Program-made: the position numbers and the translations under genes
Shown here: positions 1 to 13,640 of the stretch, piece by piece
Layout of the letters: each line of letters begins with the position of its first letter
How positions within the stretch are numbered: position 1 is the first letter of the stretch
Source: Dipylidium caninum
Taxonomy: Eukaryota; Platyhelminthes; Cestoda; Cyclophyllidea; Dipylidiidae
Reading direction: 5' to 3'
NCBI GenBank assembly: GCA_017562135.1
Contig: QEYB01000637.1
Coordinates: forward strand, 62,001-126,000
Length of the DNA stretch: 64,000 nt
Notes under the pieces: generated by a model
What the model saw: the letters and a program-made list of their open reading frames with translations, nothing else
What the model was told of the DNA's origin: nothing
The model's database searches: none

Positions 1-265
1 AACGGATCAACTGCTTTATCTTCTATTCTCAGGTGTTTACACTTGACTACAAATATTCTCACATGGAAACCGAACTCATTTTAATGGAACCTTCTCAGGA
101 TAAAACGTATCGCCTTTCGTAAGATTAGTATATCTATACCACATTTCTCCTCTTACCTAAATGCTTCCTGGTAGCAGCTGAATATTGGTCTAAATGATTT
201 TGCCTTTAGAAGGAAAAAAATATCAGTGCAAATTAGCTAATAAAAAAACTAAATATGAAAATGTG

Positions 266-1563
266 TCAAAAGGAATAAGGGGACTGATATATCATTAGAA
301 TGAGCGATAGAAGAGGGTAGGAAGAGGGACCAAGGATGGGAAACTTTGAGGTTGCAGTTGCTTCTTCATACGGGGCGGTGTACGTAGAGTTCGATGGGTT
401 TACCGGGTGTGAAGTTAAATGATCCGGAGTGGTTGAGGCATTTTCGGAAGACGTGGCAGTAGTTACACCTGAACTCGAACCATCTGATGGGGTCGAGGAG
501 GACTCGGACTGCCAGCCACTCGACGTATCAGCTAGTATGGCGCCTGTTGGCGATGTCATACTATCTTCACTGAAATGGCTGCAGTCTGTGGCAGCCAAAG
601 TAGCTTCTGAAGCCGTAGTGTCGTAAATCGAGGTTGAATGATCGGATTTGGTTGAAGCAGTTTCGGAAGACGTGGCAGTAGTTACGTCTGAACTCGAACC
701 ATCTGATGGGATCGAGGAGGACTCGGACTGCCAGCCACTCGACGTATCAGCTAGTATGGCGCCTGTTGGCGATGTCATACTATCTTCACTGAAATGGCTG
801 CAGTCTGTTGCAGCCAAAGTAGCTTCTGAAGCGTAGTGTCGTAAATCGAGGTTGAATGATCGGATTTGGTTGAAGCAGTTTCGGAAGACGTGGCAGTAGT
901 TACGTCTGAACTCGAACCATCTGATGGGATCGAGGAGGACTCGGACTGCCAGCCACTCGACGTATCAGCTAGTATGGCGCCTGTTGGCGATGTCATACTA
1001 TCTTCACTGCAATGGCTGCAGTCTGTTGCAGCCAAAGTAGCTTCTGAAGCAGTAGTGTCGTAAGTGGAGGTTGAATAATCAGATTTGGTTGAGGCATTTT
1101 CGGAAGACGTGGCAGTCGTTACACCTGAACTCGAACCCTCTGGTGGGATTGAGAAAGATCCGGCCTTCCAGCCACTCGTGGTGTCAGGTGGCATGGCGGT
1201 TGTTCGTGATATGACGCTATCTTCACCTAACTTCATGCCCTCTTTTGCAGGCAAAGTTGTTTCTGTCGTTGCTTTGTTGGAGTCTGATTTCATGCTAATT
1301 AGTGTACTCTCATGACTCCTCCCACTCTTCTCTATGTATGTTTCTGATGAACTTGACATTTCATTCGTCTCAAATGCCATGCTGACTTTGTCACTGGTAG
1401 GAATCCCAGGTGATGAAGCAATTTCAGCAGAAGTGGCAGTACTGGGGGACACCTTCTCTTCCGTCACATCTCTCCTCACCGTCGCGTCTCTTACATTCAC
1501 TCTTGCTCCGAAAGAATTTCCGAGTAAGAGGACAAAAAGTATCAACACCAAGTGTAGTTTCAT
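266..1563 (-). CDS. Secreted Ser/Thr-rich repeat protein, copy 1 (frameshifted)
   Basis: Starts at 1563 with a clear signal peptide (MKLHLVLILFVLLLGNSFGA), then a Ser/Thr-rich region and four tandem 73-residue units (219 nt each; equivalent points at 442, 661, 879 and 1098). Units carry a Trp in an SSSWQSESSS core, one N-glycosylation sequon (ENAS type) and a Cys in ATDCSH. The C-terminus ends in a hydrophobic stretch (YPLLSLILMIY) before the stop at 266-268, which could be a GPI-type or membrane anchor. One base is missing near 831 (GAAGCGTAG, where sister units have GAAGCCGTAG or GAAGCAGTAG), so the reading frame is split between 775-1563 and 266-817. Seen: leader, repeats, frameshift. Inferred: a secreted or surface mucin-like glycoprotein. 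Family not recognised; function unknown. Confidence 0.65.
442..1315 (-). repeat. 219-nt coding tandem repeat, four units
   Basis: Four units spaced 219, 218 and 219 nt. The 218-nt unit is the one with the missing base. The outermost unit, next to the leader, is the most diverged; the inner three are nearly identical, which suggests recent homogenisation. Confidence 0.85.
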
Positions 1564-2536
1564 GGGTCCATCGTGATATCCGAGATATCCGAGCTGCTTA
1601 AATACTCTATTAACAAAAATATAATTATTGAATTTCTGTCATGACCAATAAACTGCCGGCGCGGCAATTTATTGCCAACGATTCATTGGTGAACGCCTGT
1701 GTGAAAGTTTCGACAAATCGACTCTCTTATTGCGTGCGAGTTATTACTAACTGTAATGCCAGCAGGGAAGCTGAAGGAAGGCGGATTCCATCATTTTAAG
1801 AAACAGGGTGTGCGGAATAGAGTAAGATAGGTGGCTCTTATCTCACACTAGATCTATTCAAATCACAAAGATGTGAATGTCGTAGTCATGATAAGCGTGT
1901 TCGTACACCAGAAGTGTTCTAAAAATGTGTGACTTCATCACAGGAAATAAATTCATAATTTGTGCAATTCAGTGAGTACAGACGCTCGCTTACCGAGTCC
2001 TACCCATCAGCCTTCCGCACGATTCGAATTTGCGGGTCTTCGCAGTTGAAATACTAAGTCGCTCCATGTTAACCTTGGTTACTTTGCTCGGGTCGGAACA
2101 TGAGGTCAGCATGTCACATCTAACCTAACGAAATGTAATCCAGCTAAGTCATCTGCTATTTTCGAGACACGTCGTGTGCCATCGCAGTATATACCAGACA
2201 GTATTGTAACTACATATCAGTATTATTTGGCCACAAATAATGAATGTGTTGCTTCCTTTTCACAACACGTTGTCACACCGCCTAAATTCTTGTTAATTCT
2301 GTATATGGAAGAGAGAAGTGCTTACTCCTATGATGAATGAAGCATTAACACCTATGTGTATTCAAGCGAAAGAACTGAGGTTTGATATGTTAATTTTTTG
2401 CCCCAAATTGTGGAGCATTCCATTGAGTGGCAGAAAGTTTCGTCACGAGAAACTTGTTCCACTGCCATGGTAACTAGGATCCATACGCATAAAATAATAT
2501 AGTTTTGCGGAATTGCGTTCAACTTTAAAACCACGT
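1564..2536 (-). promoter_or_regulatory. Upstream region shared by the three paralogues
   Basis: About 970 nt upstream of copy 1 align without large gaps to the DNA upstream of copy 2 (12139 onward) and copy 3 (ending 25409). Similarity to the other two stops near 2536. No reading frame is conserved across the copies, so I read this as promoter and regulatory DNA carried along in the duplications. Confidence 0.6.
1597..1604 (-). promoter_or_regulatory. TATA-like box of copy 1
   Basis: TATTTAAG on the minus strand, 41 nt upstream of the ATG. The same octamer occurs at the same distance before copy 3 and is nearly preserved before copy 2. Confidence 0.55.
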
Positions 2537-5500
2537 GCTTTTCCCGATGCATGTGGTGGTAAATCAATCGAAATCCCTAAATTCTAGGACGCATAGTTCC
2601 TAACGAATAGGGGCATTCATTAACTATTATCAACGTTCCCTCCTCTATTAATCTGTACTGGAAGCCCTTAATATGCGTCCATGAAGTTATAGTCAAATTA
2701 AAAACTATCGCTGTTCCCACCAGCTGAATTTCTGTAATGTGTTAGACTTCCATTTGAATTTTCATTATTTCTAATTTTTACACTAAAATAAACTCCTTAT
2801 AACAACGTTATCCTTTTTTGTCCTGCACTGGTCACTTTAACGCTCACTTAAGATCGTTACACTACTCTTTTCCATTTTTATACTTACCAACTTAACTATC
2901 CTAATCCACTTTTCTGAATAAAGTTATTGCCTATCAATTTGTAAGACCGTTAAATTTATATTAGTTCCATTTTCCGAGTTGGTGTTACATTACTTCGAAG
3001 AAGTTAATGCGCATAAACAGGTATCGGTACGAAGAGGAGTTTCAGTAAATTGGCTGAAAGTATGGCGGGAGGGACGTGGAAAGGGATAAAAGATTTATAG
3101 TCTGTAGATGATCGTTCAGGTGGGTGTTTTCACGGTGATCCACCAAGTTTCTTGGGTTTAGGTTAAATATTTTGATAGCGCTTGAGCCGATCGTTGTGGT
3201 TTTAAATGGGCAAGTTGGTGTCCCGTTATTTTCATCACCATTTGTGCTGCATGCGTTTTAGGCACTACGTAACCTGCACTTGTATCCGCGTTGGATGCTC
3301 GAGTTCCAAGTGGGTTCTGAGCATTAAAGTTGGTGCACCGTCTGTGGGTGGGTCAGACTCACAAGATTAGCCGAATGTGCCAGTTATCGAGATTGCTGTT
3401 TCATTTGAGAAAGCTTCGCTAGAACAATTGCTTCTTATATTGATAGTTTATATAAAGTCAACTCATTCTTTAAAGGACAGTCTATATTGACTTTAGCGAG
3501 TATAGAATATTCAAGTCTTGAATCATTTTACGCAACCTAATGTTCAAAATTAGTGGCAAGAATCGCATTTCTCATAACACTTTCTCTCTCATACGTGCTG
3601 AAAAGATTGTTGAACCCCTTATAACTCCGAAGCTTGAGAGGTCGCAGAATTTCTCCACATTACTCTGATAATATTATTGGATTGCTAAAAAATAAGTCCG
3701 ACGATTTGAGATGCAGAATTTGTTTTGAATTTGGTGTAACAGTCAGAACGTACTACACATTAAAGGAATAGTATGCCCTTACACTACCAAAGTGGATGGT
3801 AAGCTTGGCTTCTTCATGTATAGCACACGGTCGAATATGTTGAAAACATGCTCGCCCATTCGCGGTCAATGACTGCTTCCTTTATTTGAATGCACCCACT
3901 TCAAAAGCAAATAATCCTATCAACAAATGGAAGCCTCGATGGCTTTTCACAATGAGTTGACAGTTAACCCTACAGTCATATTGACAAATGTAATTCTGTC
4001 GATAAAATATGTTTCTCTGAACTTATTCTACTTAACCTCACGACCTCAGTCCCATCTTGAATACTTTGCTCCATCGTTGCTCATTAGGAAAATAACATTG
4101 TAACTGCTATACCTGTGATAGGTAAACGTTTTCTATTGCCTCAGATGTAAGGGAAATGGTTCAAAGCAAAGTTAAACAACTATTTCCGCAACATTAATTA
4201 ATTATTTTTTTGACAAATACTAGTGAATCTCTCGAAGTTATGCCTTCAAAGTAAAATGGTTCCGTTTAAAGGCAAACCAACGTACCTTCGTATAGAAGCG
4301 AACAAGTGACCCAATAATCTAGTCAACTCAATGTGTGAATAGGCTCAGTGGCTCTGTTCTTCAAACTATATACTCTTGGAAATTTAGTCATTATGTTTAA
4401 CTGGGTAGGTGGTTGACCTCATTTATCAATACCCTGCTTATTCTCTTTGACGTATTAGCTTCACCTCGTTCTCCATCATTATTATAAGTCAGTGAAAGCT
4501 ACGTAAATAATGAAATGTTATAATCGGGGGTATGACAATCGAACTAACCTAACAAGAAATATTAACTCGCTGTGTTTTGCTGTAACACACTTTTAGATTA
4601 GAACATTCGAACGTTCATAAAAATGACAAACCTACTCTGAAAATCTCGACAGTGTGGGAAATATTTGCTTCTTACTAACTTTGACAAGTTGTTAACTGCT
4701 GCCCGTGGTCTTCTTGTGAACTACGACAACTCAGTCTGCTGAATACATTTTTTGTATTATTAACGATGGATGTAGTGGTAAAAAGGTGTAAAGTACATTA
4801 GTAGTAAAACTATAGTAAAAATTTAGGCTTGGTGTTTTGATTTGATAGCAAGTGTAGATCTAAAGGAACCAAAAGTTAAAATTTATTCGATTCTTAGAGG
4901 AATTTATCTACGTAAATTTCACACTAATTTAATGATGACCTCCGAAATTAACCGATATATAGATAACGTTGATATTTTTACTGGAGCTACATTTTAGTTG
5001 ACTTGAAAGTCCTAGGGTGATATACTGACGAGCTCAATAAATTCTGAGGAGGGAGATAGTCAAAGTGCGATACCAGAGGGTTAGGAGATTTGGTTCCATA
5101 AAATCACGCTCCGTTATTCCCACGTACAAATTGTAAGTGAGTTTGTGCTAATTAGCAGCTTACTTCACACAGTTCCACTAAACAATTACGTGAGTTCAGT
5201 TATAAGCAGTGAGCTTCATTAATATCACATCAGGCTAAATAATAAGTGTGTTTAAGAGGATCGCGATTAGCGACAGGAATTGTGTTTTGACATTGTGTGG
5301 AGGTGATTTTCGGTATTGCTGTTTTTTGCGTCGCAACCATGAAATAGCGGGGCAGTCGTTCGTTTAGTTTCCTATTAGGATGGTGTGGAAAAGTGAATGC
5401 GTTGAAAGCAAAAGGTAATATTTAAAGTATTTGCGATAAGCAAAAGATCCACACCACTGAGTTATCTATTAGGTTTGCAATGAATGCCAAATAAGTTGGT

Positions 5501-8500
5501 AAAATTTTCAGGCGGTAAACTTTGAAAGGCAGGGTAATTAAACGAGATTCACGCGATTCATACTGTTGGGTATGTCAACCTGATTTTCTGATCATGTGGT
5601 GCGTTTCGCAGTTCGCATAACGAAGCTGTGAGTAATTAAGCGCCTTAAACTTTAATTGAATCAGTGGAGTGAGGCAGGTTTTAGAAATTATAAAGATGCA
5701 AGTACAATGGGGTTTGTGTCAGCAGAGGTGTATTTCTGGAAATATGGTGTAGGCGTTCAATGAACTCGCACAATGGACATATTTATTCTTCAAATCTTTC
5801 ACCCCATCTTCAAACAAGAATTTCAAGATAAAGGCTTATTCAGTTGCTCAATGATTTGAGACGTAATTGTGTTTTTAGGATAAGGCGGACACAATAAATG
5901 AATATTAATTAAGATTCATTTACCTCGGCGATAGCCCAAAAATTTTCTGTCCACAAGCCTTCTATTGGGACATCGTAATTAACGTTCCAATTAATTCGTC
6001 GTAAACGCTTTAGTCATCTTATATAATACTATACCGTTGAGGGAATCCGCATTCCCAAACCTTTATTGTCCATTCAGTATTAACATATCTACAGTTTTAT
6101 AACTCGGCGTGGAAGATAGGACTAACCACAGTTCTTTAATTCATTCTCCATTTGATTCCTTTTCATTTGAGGTAAATAAAAGTCGGTTTTGAAAGGGAGC
6201 ATTCATTAAGTTTAACAGTTGAAGACATTTTAAAACCACCAATAAATACTGCTCTGGTGAGACTCCAATTTCTAATTGTTCACATGTATTTGCATTTTAA
6301 GTTTCGACATCCTTTATTAAATAACTATAAGTCCTCATGTAAAAACTTTCACCACCTTAAAACCCACGTGTGAGAAATTAAAAGCATTACGACAAATAAA
6401 GTATGAAATTAAATAGACGAAAAAGGGAAAGTATTTTCGCAATTGCTGTCCGTGTGCCATGAAACATTACGTTCCATTATTCCTCGAACTTAGACAAATT
6501 ATGAAATCTCATTTGTGTGTCCAATTTTCCTGATTTCATACTCCTCAACTTCTATTAGACGGCTAGAAAATTATCTTTCAATAACTCAAATGAGTTAAAC
6601 TACCTATATGTTGCGAGCCGCAATTTAGAGGAATGACATGTGGTTCAAAGCTAAACTATTAGGTTTCTGTCGATTGTTATAGACGTGTCACTACTCTTGC
6701 TAATGACCTCGAAGCAAAATGTACTTGTGTCGCCTGCTAATGCACTTTCAACTCAGTGATAGCTATACCCTTTGTCTCTAAATGCACTCGATTTGGACGA
6801 AATAAATCGAGCCCAAATATACTCGTATGCCTACGTTGCCTTTTACCTACGACACCTCGCTTATCTCCCTTCAATTAATTCGTAATATTTACGGAACCTT
6901 TTTGCATGATATGTTTCTACATTGCAATGGGTACAGTTATTACGGCTAATAAATGGCGCATTTTTCCCTTATGTAACAAAATCAAAAATTGTAAATAGTG
7001 CTGGTTTTTGGTCCTCATGAAATCAAATGATCAACATTTCTGTCTCTTAATAAAATACGGCAGCCATTGCGATTTATCAGCAGTTTGAAATAAATAGGTA
7101 TGAAAATTAGTAGAATTATATTCATAATCATCAGCAGAGGGATCAAAGCCAGTAGATATAAATCATGCACTTGTAAGAATATACTATGTTGACAATGCGC
7201 ATTCAGTACTAAGATCTTACTGACCTAGAATATAATCATTCCGTATTTATGTAAGCTACGCTCAGTAAACCCGTTTACAGCGCTAAGATAAGTGAATTTA
7301 AGTAGACCTATAGTTGCCCTCCTCCCTTTAAGTCCTCTACATAATTTCTAAGGGTTTTCGTCCACTGGCACCTTATGTGAACATTTCTTCTGAGAAATTT
7401 TGCAACTGTCAAATCGGATTTATCACCATACCATTTATACACTGCCTTGCGTTGTAAACTTCGTCTGCATATGTTGGAAAGAAATATGTAGTTTTTTAAT
7501 GTTTAGCATATTTGCCGTAATATGGGATGTCAGGGAAAGTTCCAAAATCATTCACCAAATATTTCCACTGTTAGGGCAAGGAGTTGTATGTCTTCTTTAT
7601 ACTACCGTTGTCCTCCGCATTTCCATGGCTAAATTCACCAGTAACTAAGCTGAGAAGTTGCTTTGAGGGTATGTATAAATAATGCTTACTTCGCTGATTT
7701 TTCTGAAAGCCTCATGTAACTGAAAGGAAACAATTATGTATGGTGAGCAGTGTTGAATATATTTCATAGTTCAAACGGTGAACGTACTATTCACTTAACG
7801 CCGACACGACTAAGCCGTGTAAAGTAAAACTCATTCCTCTATATCCTAATATAAGTATAGTAAATTATTCCTTAAAACTACTTTGTGTGCTTTGTGATAG
7901 TATTAGAATAGTGATTATAGGATTTATTTGACGAAATTGACGTAGTTAGCTAATCTGCTACGGATGAGGTAAGCCCCGACCAGCTTGACATGAATGAATC
8001 ACGTAAACACTCCAACTGCGACTTGATGACTATAGTTTTCTACGTTCAGCAAAAGTATTGCAATAACATGCGTACAGTTCGCATATGCTACTTACTGAAG
8101 TGCTATTTACCGTTAATGAAATGAATGCATATAATTTAAGTAATTTGTCCGCCACATCTTACACATTTTCATCTTCACTAAGGTTTAAAATAAACATTAT
8201 AAGTAGACGCACAAGTAATAAGCGTAGAAGAGACCTCAAAACTGAAAATTTAGTTACGTACTCTCCAAGGGCAGGCAATGCGTTTTACGTGGAAGCTTGT
8301 TTTCCAATTGTGCTCAAAACCGTAAGTCTATTTCATCACTTATTCGCGATTTTATGCATTTGTTGATGGAATCTGCCGAACCTTTGCAGTATGTCGTTTC
8401 TATAAGACCATGGCTAGTTCACCGCACTTACATAACTGGCACTCCTACTAGAAGTGCACTAAATTAACACATTGTAGGCTCCATAATTGGCTTGTGAAAT

Positions 8501-9620
8501 TTTATCGCCACCCGTAATGCGCATCAGAATAACAGCCAGAGTGAATCTATAAGTAATTAGTTGAATCATCGCAACGAATTTATTACGCACAAATAGGATG
8601 GAGTATTATGGTGCAACTCAGTGAGCACGGTAGGATAGTTTTTGTATTGTCCTCGGAGAGTTCCCTTTGTTCTATATGAGGGTTGAATTGGCTGAAAAGA
8701 GTTAAAATCCGAACTCGAGTTGTTAAATATTTAGTTATATCTTGCATAGTGAGTGATGAAAATGGGATGAATTATGAGCACTGTAGAGGGATATAAATCG
8801 ACAAAAAACAAAGCCAATGTTTAAGAAAGTGATTGACTGACCAATTTCGAGTTGATCAATCATTTTCGGGGATGGAAGCATATCAGAAAGTTACGCATTG
8901 GTGTTAACCAACGCGAGTACTATTAAGAAAGGCCTCACGTCTTTTCCTAGATTATTGAAAATTATGTCATAATGACTATCCACATTCTTCTGTAGCAAAG
9001 CATGTTAACACGACTTACGAAAACATATTATTATCTTTTATTACTAGGGAGGCATTGAGTTCGCTCAGAGCACTTCCTCGTGCAGCTAAACTTAAAATCG
9101 AATTTTGTTGTGTGGCATGATTTCGGCATTTTAAAAGGATAAATTGATCCTAAATTAATCATGTTAAGCCCTGGAATAGGAGTTTTCTCTAATTGCTTCT
9201 TCAAAATTTTTTCTCCGAAAATATATAAAATATTTTCGTACTAGCGTATACCATAAAGTATCGCTTAGAGGAGGCGGGTGTATGAGAGTAATTTATAAAT
9301 CTAATCACGAACGCAATATAAATGTTTCTACCCCTATGGAATAGTACAAACATGTTTAAGTACAGATACGATGGTGTTTTCAATGCCTAATGGTTTCCTA
9401 AAAGTAAGGGCGTTTGTTAATAAAGTACACATCGTATCGGAAACGATGTTGTAAGATATGTGGAAAACAGTAATATATTGTTATGTAAGCAGCAGACAAT
9501 TCTCCTTCAGCGCAGTTCTGCGTTTAAGCTTTCAGTGAGTCTTTTTTAGCACGGCTAACAAAGTGATTGGTAAAGACATTTCCTTGTAAGACTAGGATCG
9601 GGATTCAAAATCGGTGACTG
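2537..9620. other. AT-rich intergenic DNA, no gene seen
   Basis: About 7 kb of AT-rich sequence with scattered short open frames below 95 codons (for example 7400-7648 and 8085-8366). None has a signal peptide, known motif or convincing splice-site pairing. I see no tandem array or recognisable transposon here. Confidence 0.6.
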
Positions 9621-9629
9621 CCTCTCTGC

Positions 9630-9800
9630 CTATCTCGCCCCCTATTCCAGCCACGTGTAATCCACGCTGAAACTGAAATCTCAACCAAATCAAATCTTAC
9701 ACCACACTCCAATTTCTTACCAAAATTGCACTATAACACACACCATGAACTCTGTCAAATGTTTACGTGGGTGACACTATTATCCTTGATTTTGGATGCC
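9630..9800 (+). repeat. Dispersed repeat, left copy
   Basis: Roughly 170 nt that resemble 13385-13545 in the same orientation: shared blocks include a GTGTAATCC/GTGCAATCC start, CTGAAACTGAAAT/CGAACTGAAAT and CTGTCAAATGTTTACG/TTGTCAATTTTTACG. Together the two copies bracket paralogue copy 2. Identity is moderate, so this is an old repeat or a short interspersed element of unknown family. Confidence 0.4.
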
Positions 9801-9804
9801 TCAT

Positions 9805-12138
9805 CAAGCGGACTCATATACGTAAGTTCGACCGGGTCTCCTGTGCTTGAAAGTTAAATGATCTAGTGTGGTTGAGTAGTTTTCGGAAGAGCGGCAGTAG
9901 AATGCACCTGAAATCGAGCAATCCGATGTGATCGAGAAGACTCGGACTGCCAGCTACTCGAGATATCAGGTAGTATGGTGGTTAGCTGGCGATGTCACAC
10001 TATCTCACCTGAATGCGTGCAGTCTGTTGCAGATAGGCGAAGTAGCTTCTGAAGAAGTAGTGAGATCGCGAATTGAGGTTGAATGATCCGATGTGGTTGA
10101 AGTATTTTCGGGAAGATGTGGCAGTTAGATGCACCCGAACTCGAATACAATCCGATGTGATCGAGGAAGACTCGGACTGCCAGCTACTCGAGATATCAGG
10201 TAGTATGGTGGTTGCTGGCGATGTCACACTATTTCACCCTGAATGCGTGCAGTCTGGTGCAGACGAAGTAGCTTCTGAAGAAGTAGTGTCGCGAATTGAG
10301 GTTGAATGATCCGATGTGGTTTGAAGTATTTTTTGGAAGATGTGGCAGTAGATGCACTGAACTCGAAAATCCGATGTGATCGAGGAAGACTCGGACTGCC
10401 AGCGCCTACTTTCGAGATATCAGGTAGTATCTGGTGCGTTTGCTGGCGATGGTCACACTATATCTTCACTGAATGCGTGCAGTCTGGTTGCACGACGAAG
10501 TAGCTTCTGAAGAAGTAGTGTCCGCGAATTGAGGTTGAATGATCCGATTGGTTGAAGTATTTTCGGAAGATGTGGCAGTAGATGCACCTGAACTCGAACA
10601 AATCCGATGTGATCGAGGAAGACTCGGACTGACCAGCTACTCGAGATATCAGGTAGTATGGTGGTTGCTGGCGATGTCACACTATCTTCACTGAATGCGG
10701 GTGGCAGTCTGGTTTGCAGACGAGAGTAGCTTCTGAAGAAGTGTGTGCGAAATTGAGGTTGAATGATCCGCTTGGTGGTTGAGTATTTTGGAAGATGTAG
10801 GCGGTCACCCGACCGAAAAGCGAATGCCGTGCAGCCTGTTATAGGTATGGTGTTGCCTGGCGATGTTCCAGCGGGATTCGAATCCGTGCAGTCTAGTTAG
10901 CAGACGAAGTAGCTTCTGAAGAAGTAGTGTCGCGAATATGAGGTTGAATGATCCGATGTGGTTGAAGTATTTTCGGAAGATGTGGCAGTAGATGCACTGA
11001 ACTCGAACAATCCGCATGTGATCGAGGAAGACTCGGACTGCCAGCTACTCGATATATCAGGGTAGTATGGTGGTTGCTGGCGATGTCACACCCTATACTT
11101 CACCTGAATGCCGTGCAGTCTGGTGCAGACGACAGTAGCTTCTGAAGAAGTAGTCAGTGTCGCGAATTGAGGTTGAATGATCCGATGTGGTTGAAGTATT
11201 TTTTCGGAAAGATGTGGCAGTAGATGCACCTGAACTCGAACAATCCGATGTGATCGAGGAAAGACTCGGGACTGCCAAGCTACTCGAGATATACGGTAGT
11301 ATGGTGTTGCTGGCGATAATGTCACACTATCTTTCACCTGAATGCGTGCAGTCTGTTGCAGACGAAGTAGCTTCTGAAGAAGTAGTGTCGCGAATTGAGG
11401 TTGAAACACACACTGATCCGATGTGGTTATAGTATTTTCGGAAGATGTGGCAGTAGATGCACCCTGAACTCGAACAATCCGATGTGATCGAGGAAGACTC
11501 GGACATGCCAGCTACTCGAGATATCAGGTAGTAATGTGGTTGCTGGCGATGTCACACTATCTTCACCTGAAATGCGTGCAGTCTGTTGCAGACGAAGTAG
11601 CTTCGAAGAAGTAGTGTCGCGAATTGTGAGGTTGAAATGACCCGATGTGGTTGAAGTATTTTCGGAGGATGTGGCAGTAGATTACACCTGAACTCCAACA
11701 ATCCGTTATGGTCGAGGAAGACTCCGACTGCAGCTACTCCGAGATGGTTCAAGTGGCATGGCGGTTGTCGTGATATGCCACTATTTTCACCGAAATTTGT
11801 GCTCTCCGTTTGCAGGGCCGAAGTAAACTTCCGACATTGCGTTGTCGGCAGTTTGAATTCATGCTATTTTAGTGTACTCTCACGACTAACCCACACTGGA
11901 ACTCTGCGTATGAATCTGATGAACGGGACGATTCATACTGTCTCCATTGTCATGCTGACTTTGTCACTGCGTAGGAATCTTCAGGTGACGAAGCAATTTT
12001 CGACAGAAGTGGCTGTACTGGAAACAACTTCTCTCCGATGCATCTCTACTCACCGTCGCGTCTTTCACATTCACTCTTGCTCCGATAGAATTTCCCAGTA
12101 ACGAGGGCAAAAAGAAGCAACGCCAATTGTAGTTTCAT
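9805..12138 (-). pseudogene. Secreted Ser/Thr-rich repeat protein, copy 2 (many indels)
   Basis: The ATG at 12138 and leader match copy 3 almost exactly (MKLQLALLLFAL), then an inserted G near 12104 breaks the frame. About nine 219-nt repeat units follow, near 9882, 10104, 10330, 10560, 10786, 10969, 11201, 11434 and 11659; one is shortened to about 183 nt. The 3' end resembles that of copy 1 near 9805-9870. Against copy 3 the differences are overwhelmingly one- or two-base insertions and deletions, every few tens of bases, with few substitutions. That pattern looks more like uncorrected long-read sequence than mutational decay, so the gene may be intact in the animal. The repeat number, about twice that of copies 1 and 3, would then also need confirming. 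Confidence 0.6.
9880..11760 (-). repeat. 219-nt coding tandem repeat, about nine units
   Basis: Successive units are marked by the TTTCGGAAGA(T/C)GTGGCAGT block. Spacing scatters from 183 to about 233 nt because of indels around the 219-nt period. Confidence 0.8.
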
Positions 12139-13450
12139 GAGTCCCTCGTGACATCACGATATCCCAGCTGCTTTAAATAATACTCTATTCAACAAAAAAA
12201 TATAATCAACTTGAATTTCCGTCATGACGCGAGAGTAAACCATCGGCGCCCCAATTTGTTAGTGCCAACGATTCATTGGTGAACGCCTTGTGTGAAAGTT
12301 TCGCAAATCGACTCTCTTATTGCGCGCCAGTTATTATTAACTGCAATGTCAGCAGGGATTTGCTGAAGGCAAGAGCATGTCATAATTCTAAGAAAACAAG
12401 GGTGGTGAAATGGAGTAGGAATAGGTGGCTCTTACTCACACTAGATCTATCCCAAAAACAGCAAAAATTGTGATTGTCGTAGTCAAGATATGCGTGTTCG
12501 TACGCCAGAAGGTTTTGAACAAAAGTGTGACTTCAAACACAGTAAATAGATTTATAATTTGTGGCCAATTCAGTGAGTGCGGATGCTCACTTACCGAGTC
12601 CCTACCCATCAGCCTTCCTTCACGATCGAATTACGGGTGATTCGACAGTTGAATACTAAGTCAGCTGCATGTTAACAGGTGGCCGTGGTTTACTTGCACG
12701 GGTCGAAACATGAGAGTCAACATGTCACATTTAACCTAACAGAATGAATCAGCAAGGTCCTCTGCAACTTCGAGACACATTCTATGCTTTCGCGGCAGTA
12801 GCTATACCAGACACTATTGTAACTGTATATTAGTATTACTTGACCACTAATAATGAATGTGCTGCTTCTTTTTTCAGCAACACGGTTGTCACTGACCGCC
12901 CTGAATCTTCTTACTTTCTGATATATTGAGAGAGGCAAGTAGTTATTCCTATGTACTCAAGGCGAAGAAACTGAGTGTCCCTATTTCAATTTTAGCCTTA
13001 AATTGTGGAGCACTCCTTTGAGTGGCAAAACGTTTCGTCACGAGGAACTTGTTCCACTTGCCATGGTAACTAACAACCATGCACATAGAGCAATATAGTT
13101 TCTCGAATTGCGTTCAATTTTAAAATCGAGAGCAACGTAAGACCATCACGCCGTGGAATTTTACGACACTGGCACGAATCGCAAGATCCTTTCTGCAACT
13201 TATTATTTTGGTATTTAGTTGCTTCAACGCCCATTGAGCAGCATGCTGAATAGCGTATGTTCTATTCTGTATTTTGACTTCTATTCCAGAATCCGTGTAT
13301 TGTAAAGATACGTGTTAAGTGAGGCGAAACGCACATTTAAGAGTTGTCAATGGATTCGGACTCATAATTAAAATTGTGTCCTATTCGTTTATGTGCAATC
13401 CGCGCTCGAACTGAAATATAAACCCCGACCCTACTTTTTCATCACAACTC
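12139..13450 (-). promoter_or_regulatory. Upstream region of copy 2; left arm of inverted duplication
   Basis: Near-identical, apart from scattered indels, to the reverse complement of 24138-25409. It contains a TTTAAATA box (about 12172-12179) about 40 nt before the copy 2 ATG. The match runs to about 13450. Confidence 0.65.
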
Positions 13451-13545
13451 CTATTTCTTCCACCATCGTCTCATTTCTTGAAATCGTTACGTGTATGCCA
13501 CAGATTAACTTTGTCAATTTTTACGTTGGTGAAACCACTATCTGA
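13385..13545 (+). repeat. Dispersed repeat, right copy
   Basis: Partner of the repeat at 9630-9800, same orientation. It overlaps the outer end of the copy 2 upstream arm. Confidence 0.4.
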
Positions 13546-13640
13546 TTTTTTGTTAAATAAGCGACCCTAATTAATTATGAATATTACCCTTACAATCGCG
13601 TTATAGTAGATTTGGGTCTAGATATGACAGTTTGACTTAC

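Noticed and set aside
429..1315. Four plus-strand open frames of about 62-76 codons with repeated sequence
   Set aside because: They are the antisense of the 219-nt repeat units; the minus strand has the leader, TATA-like box and Ser/Thr composition.
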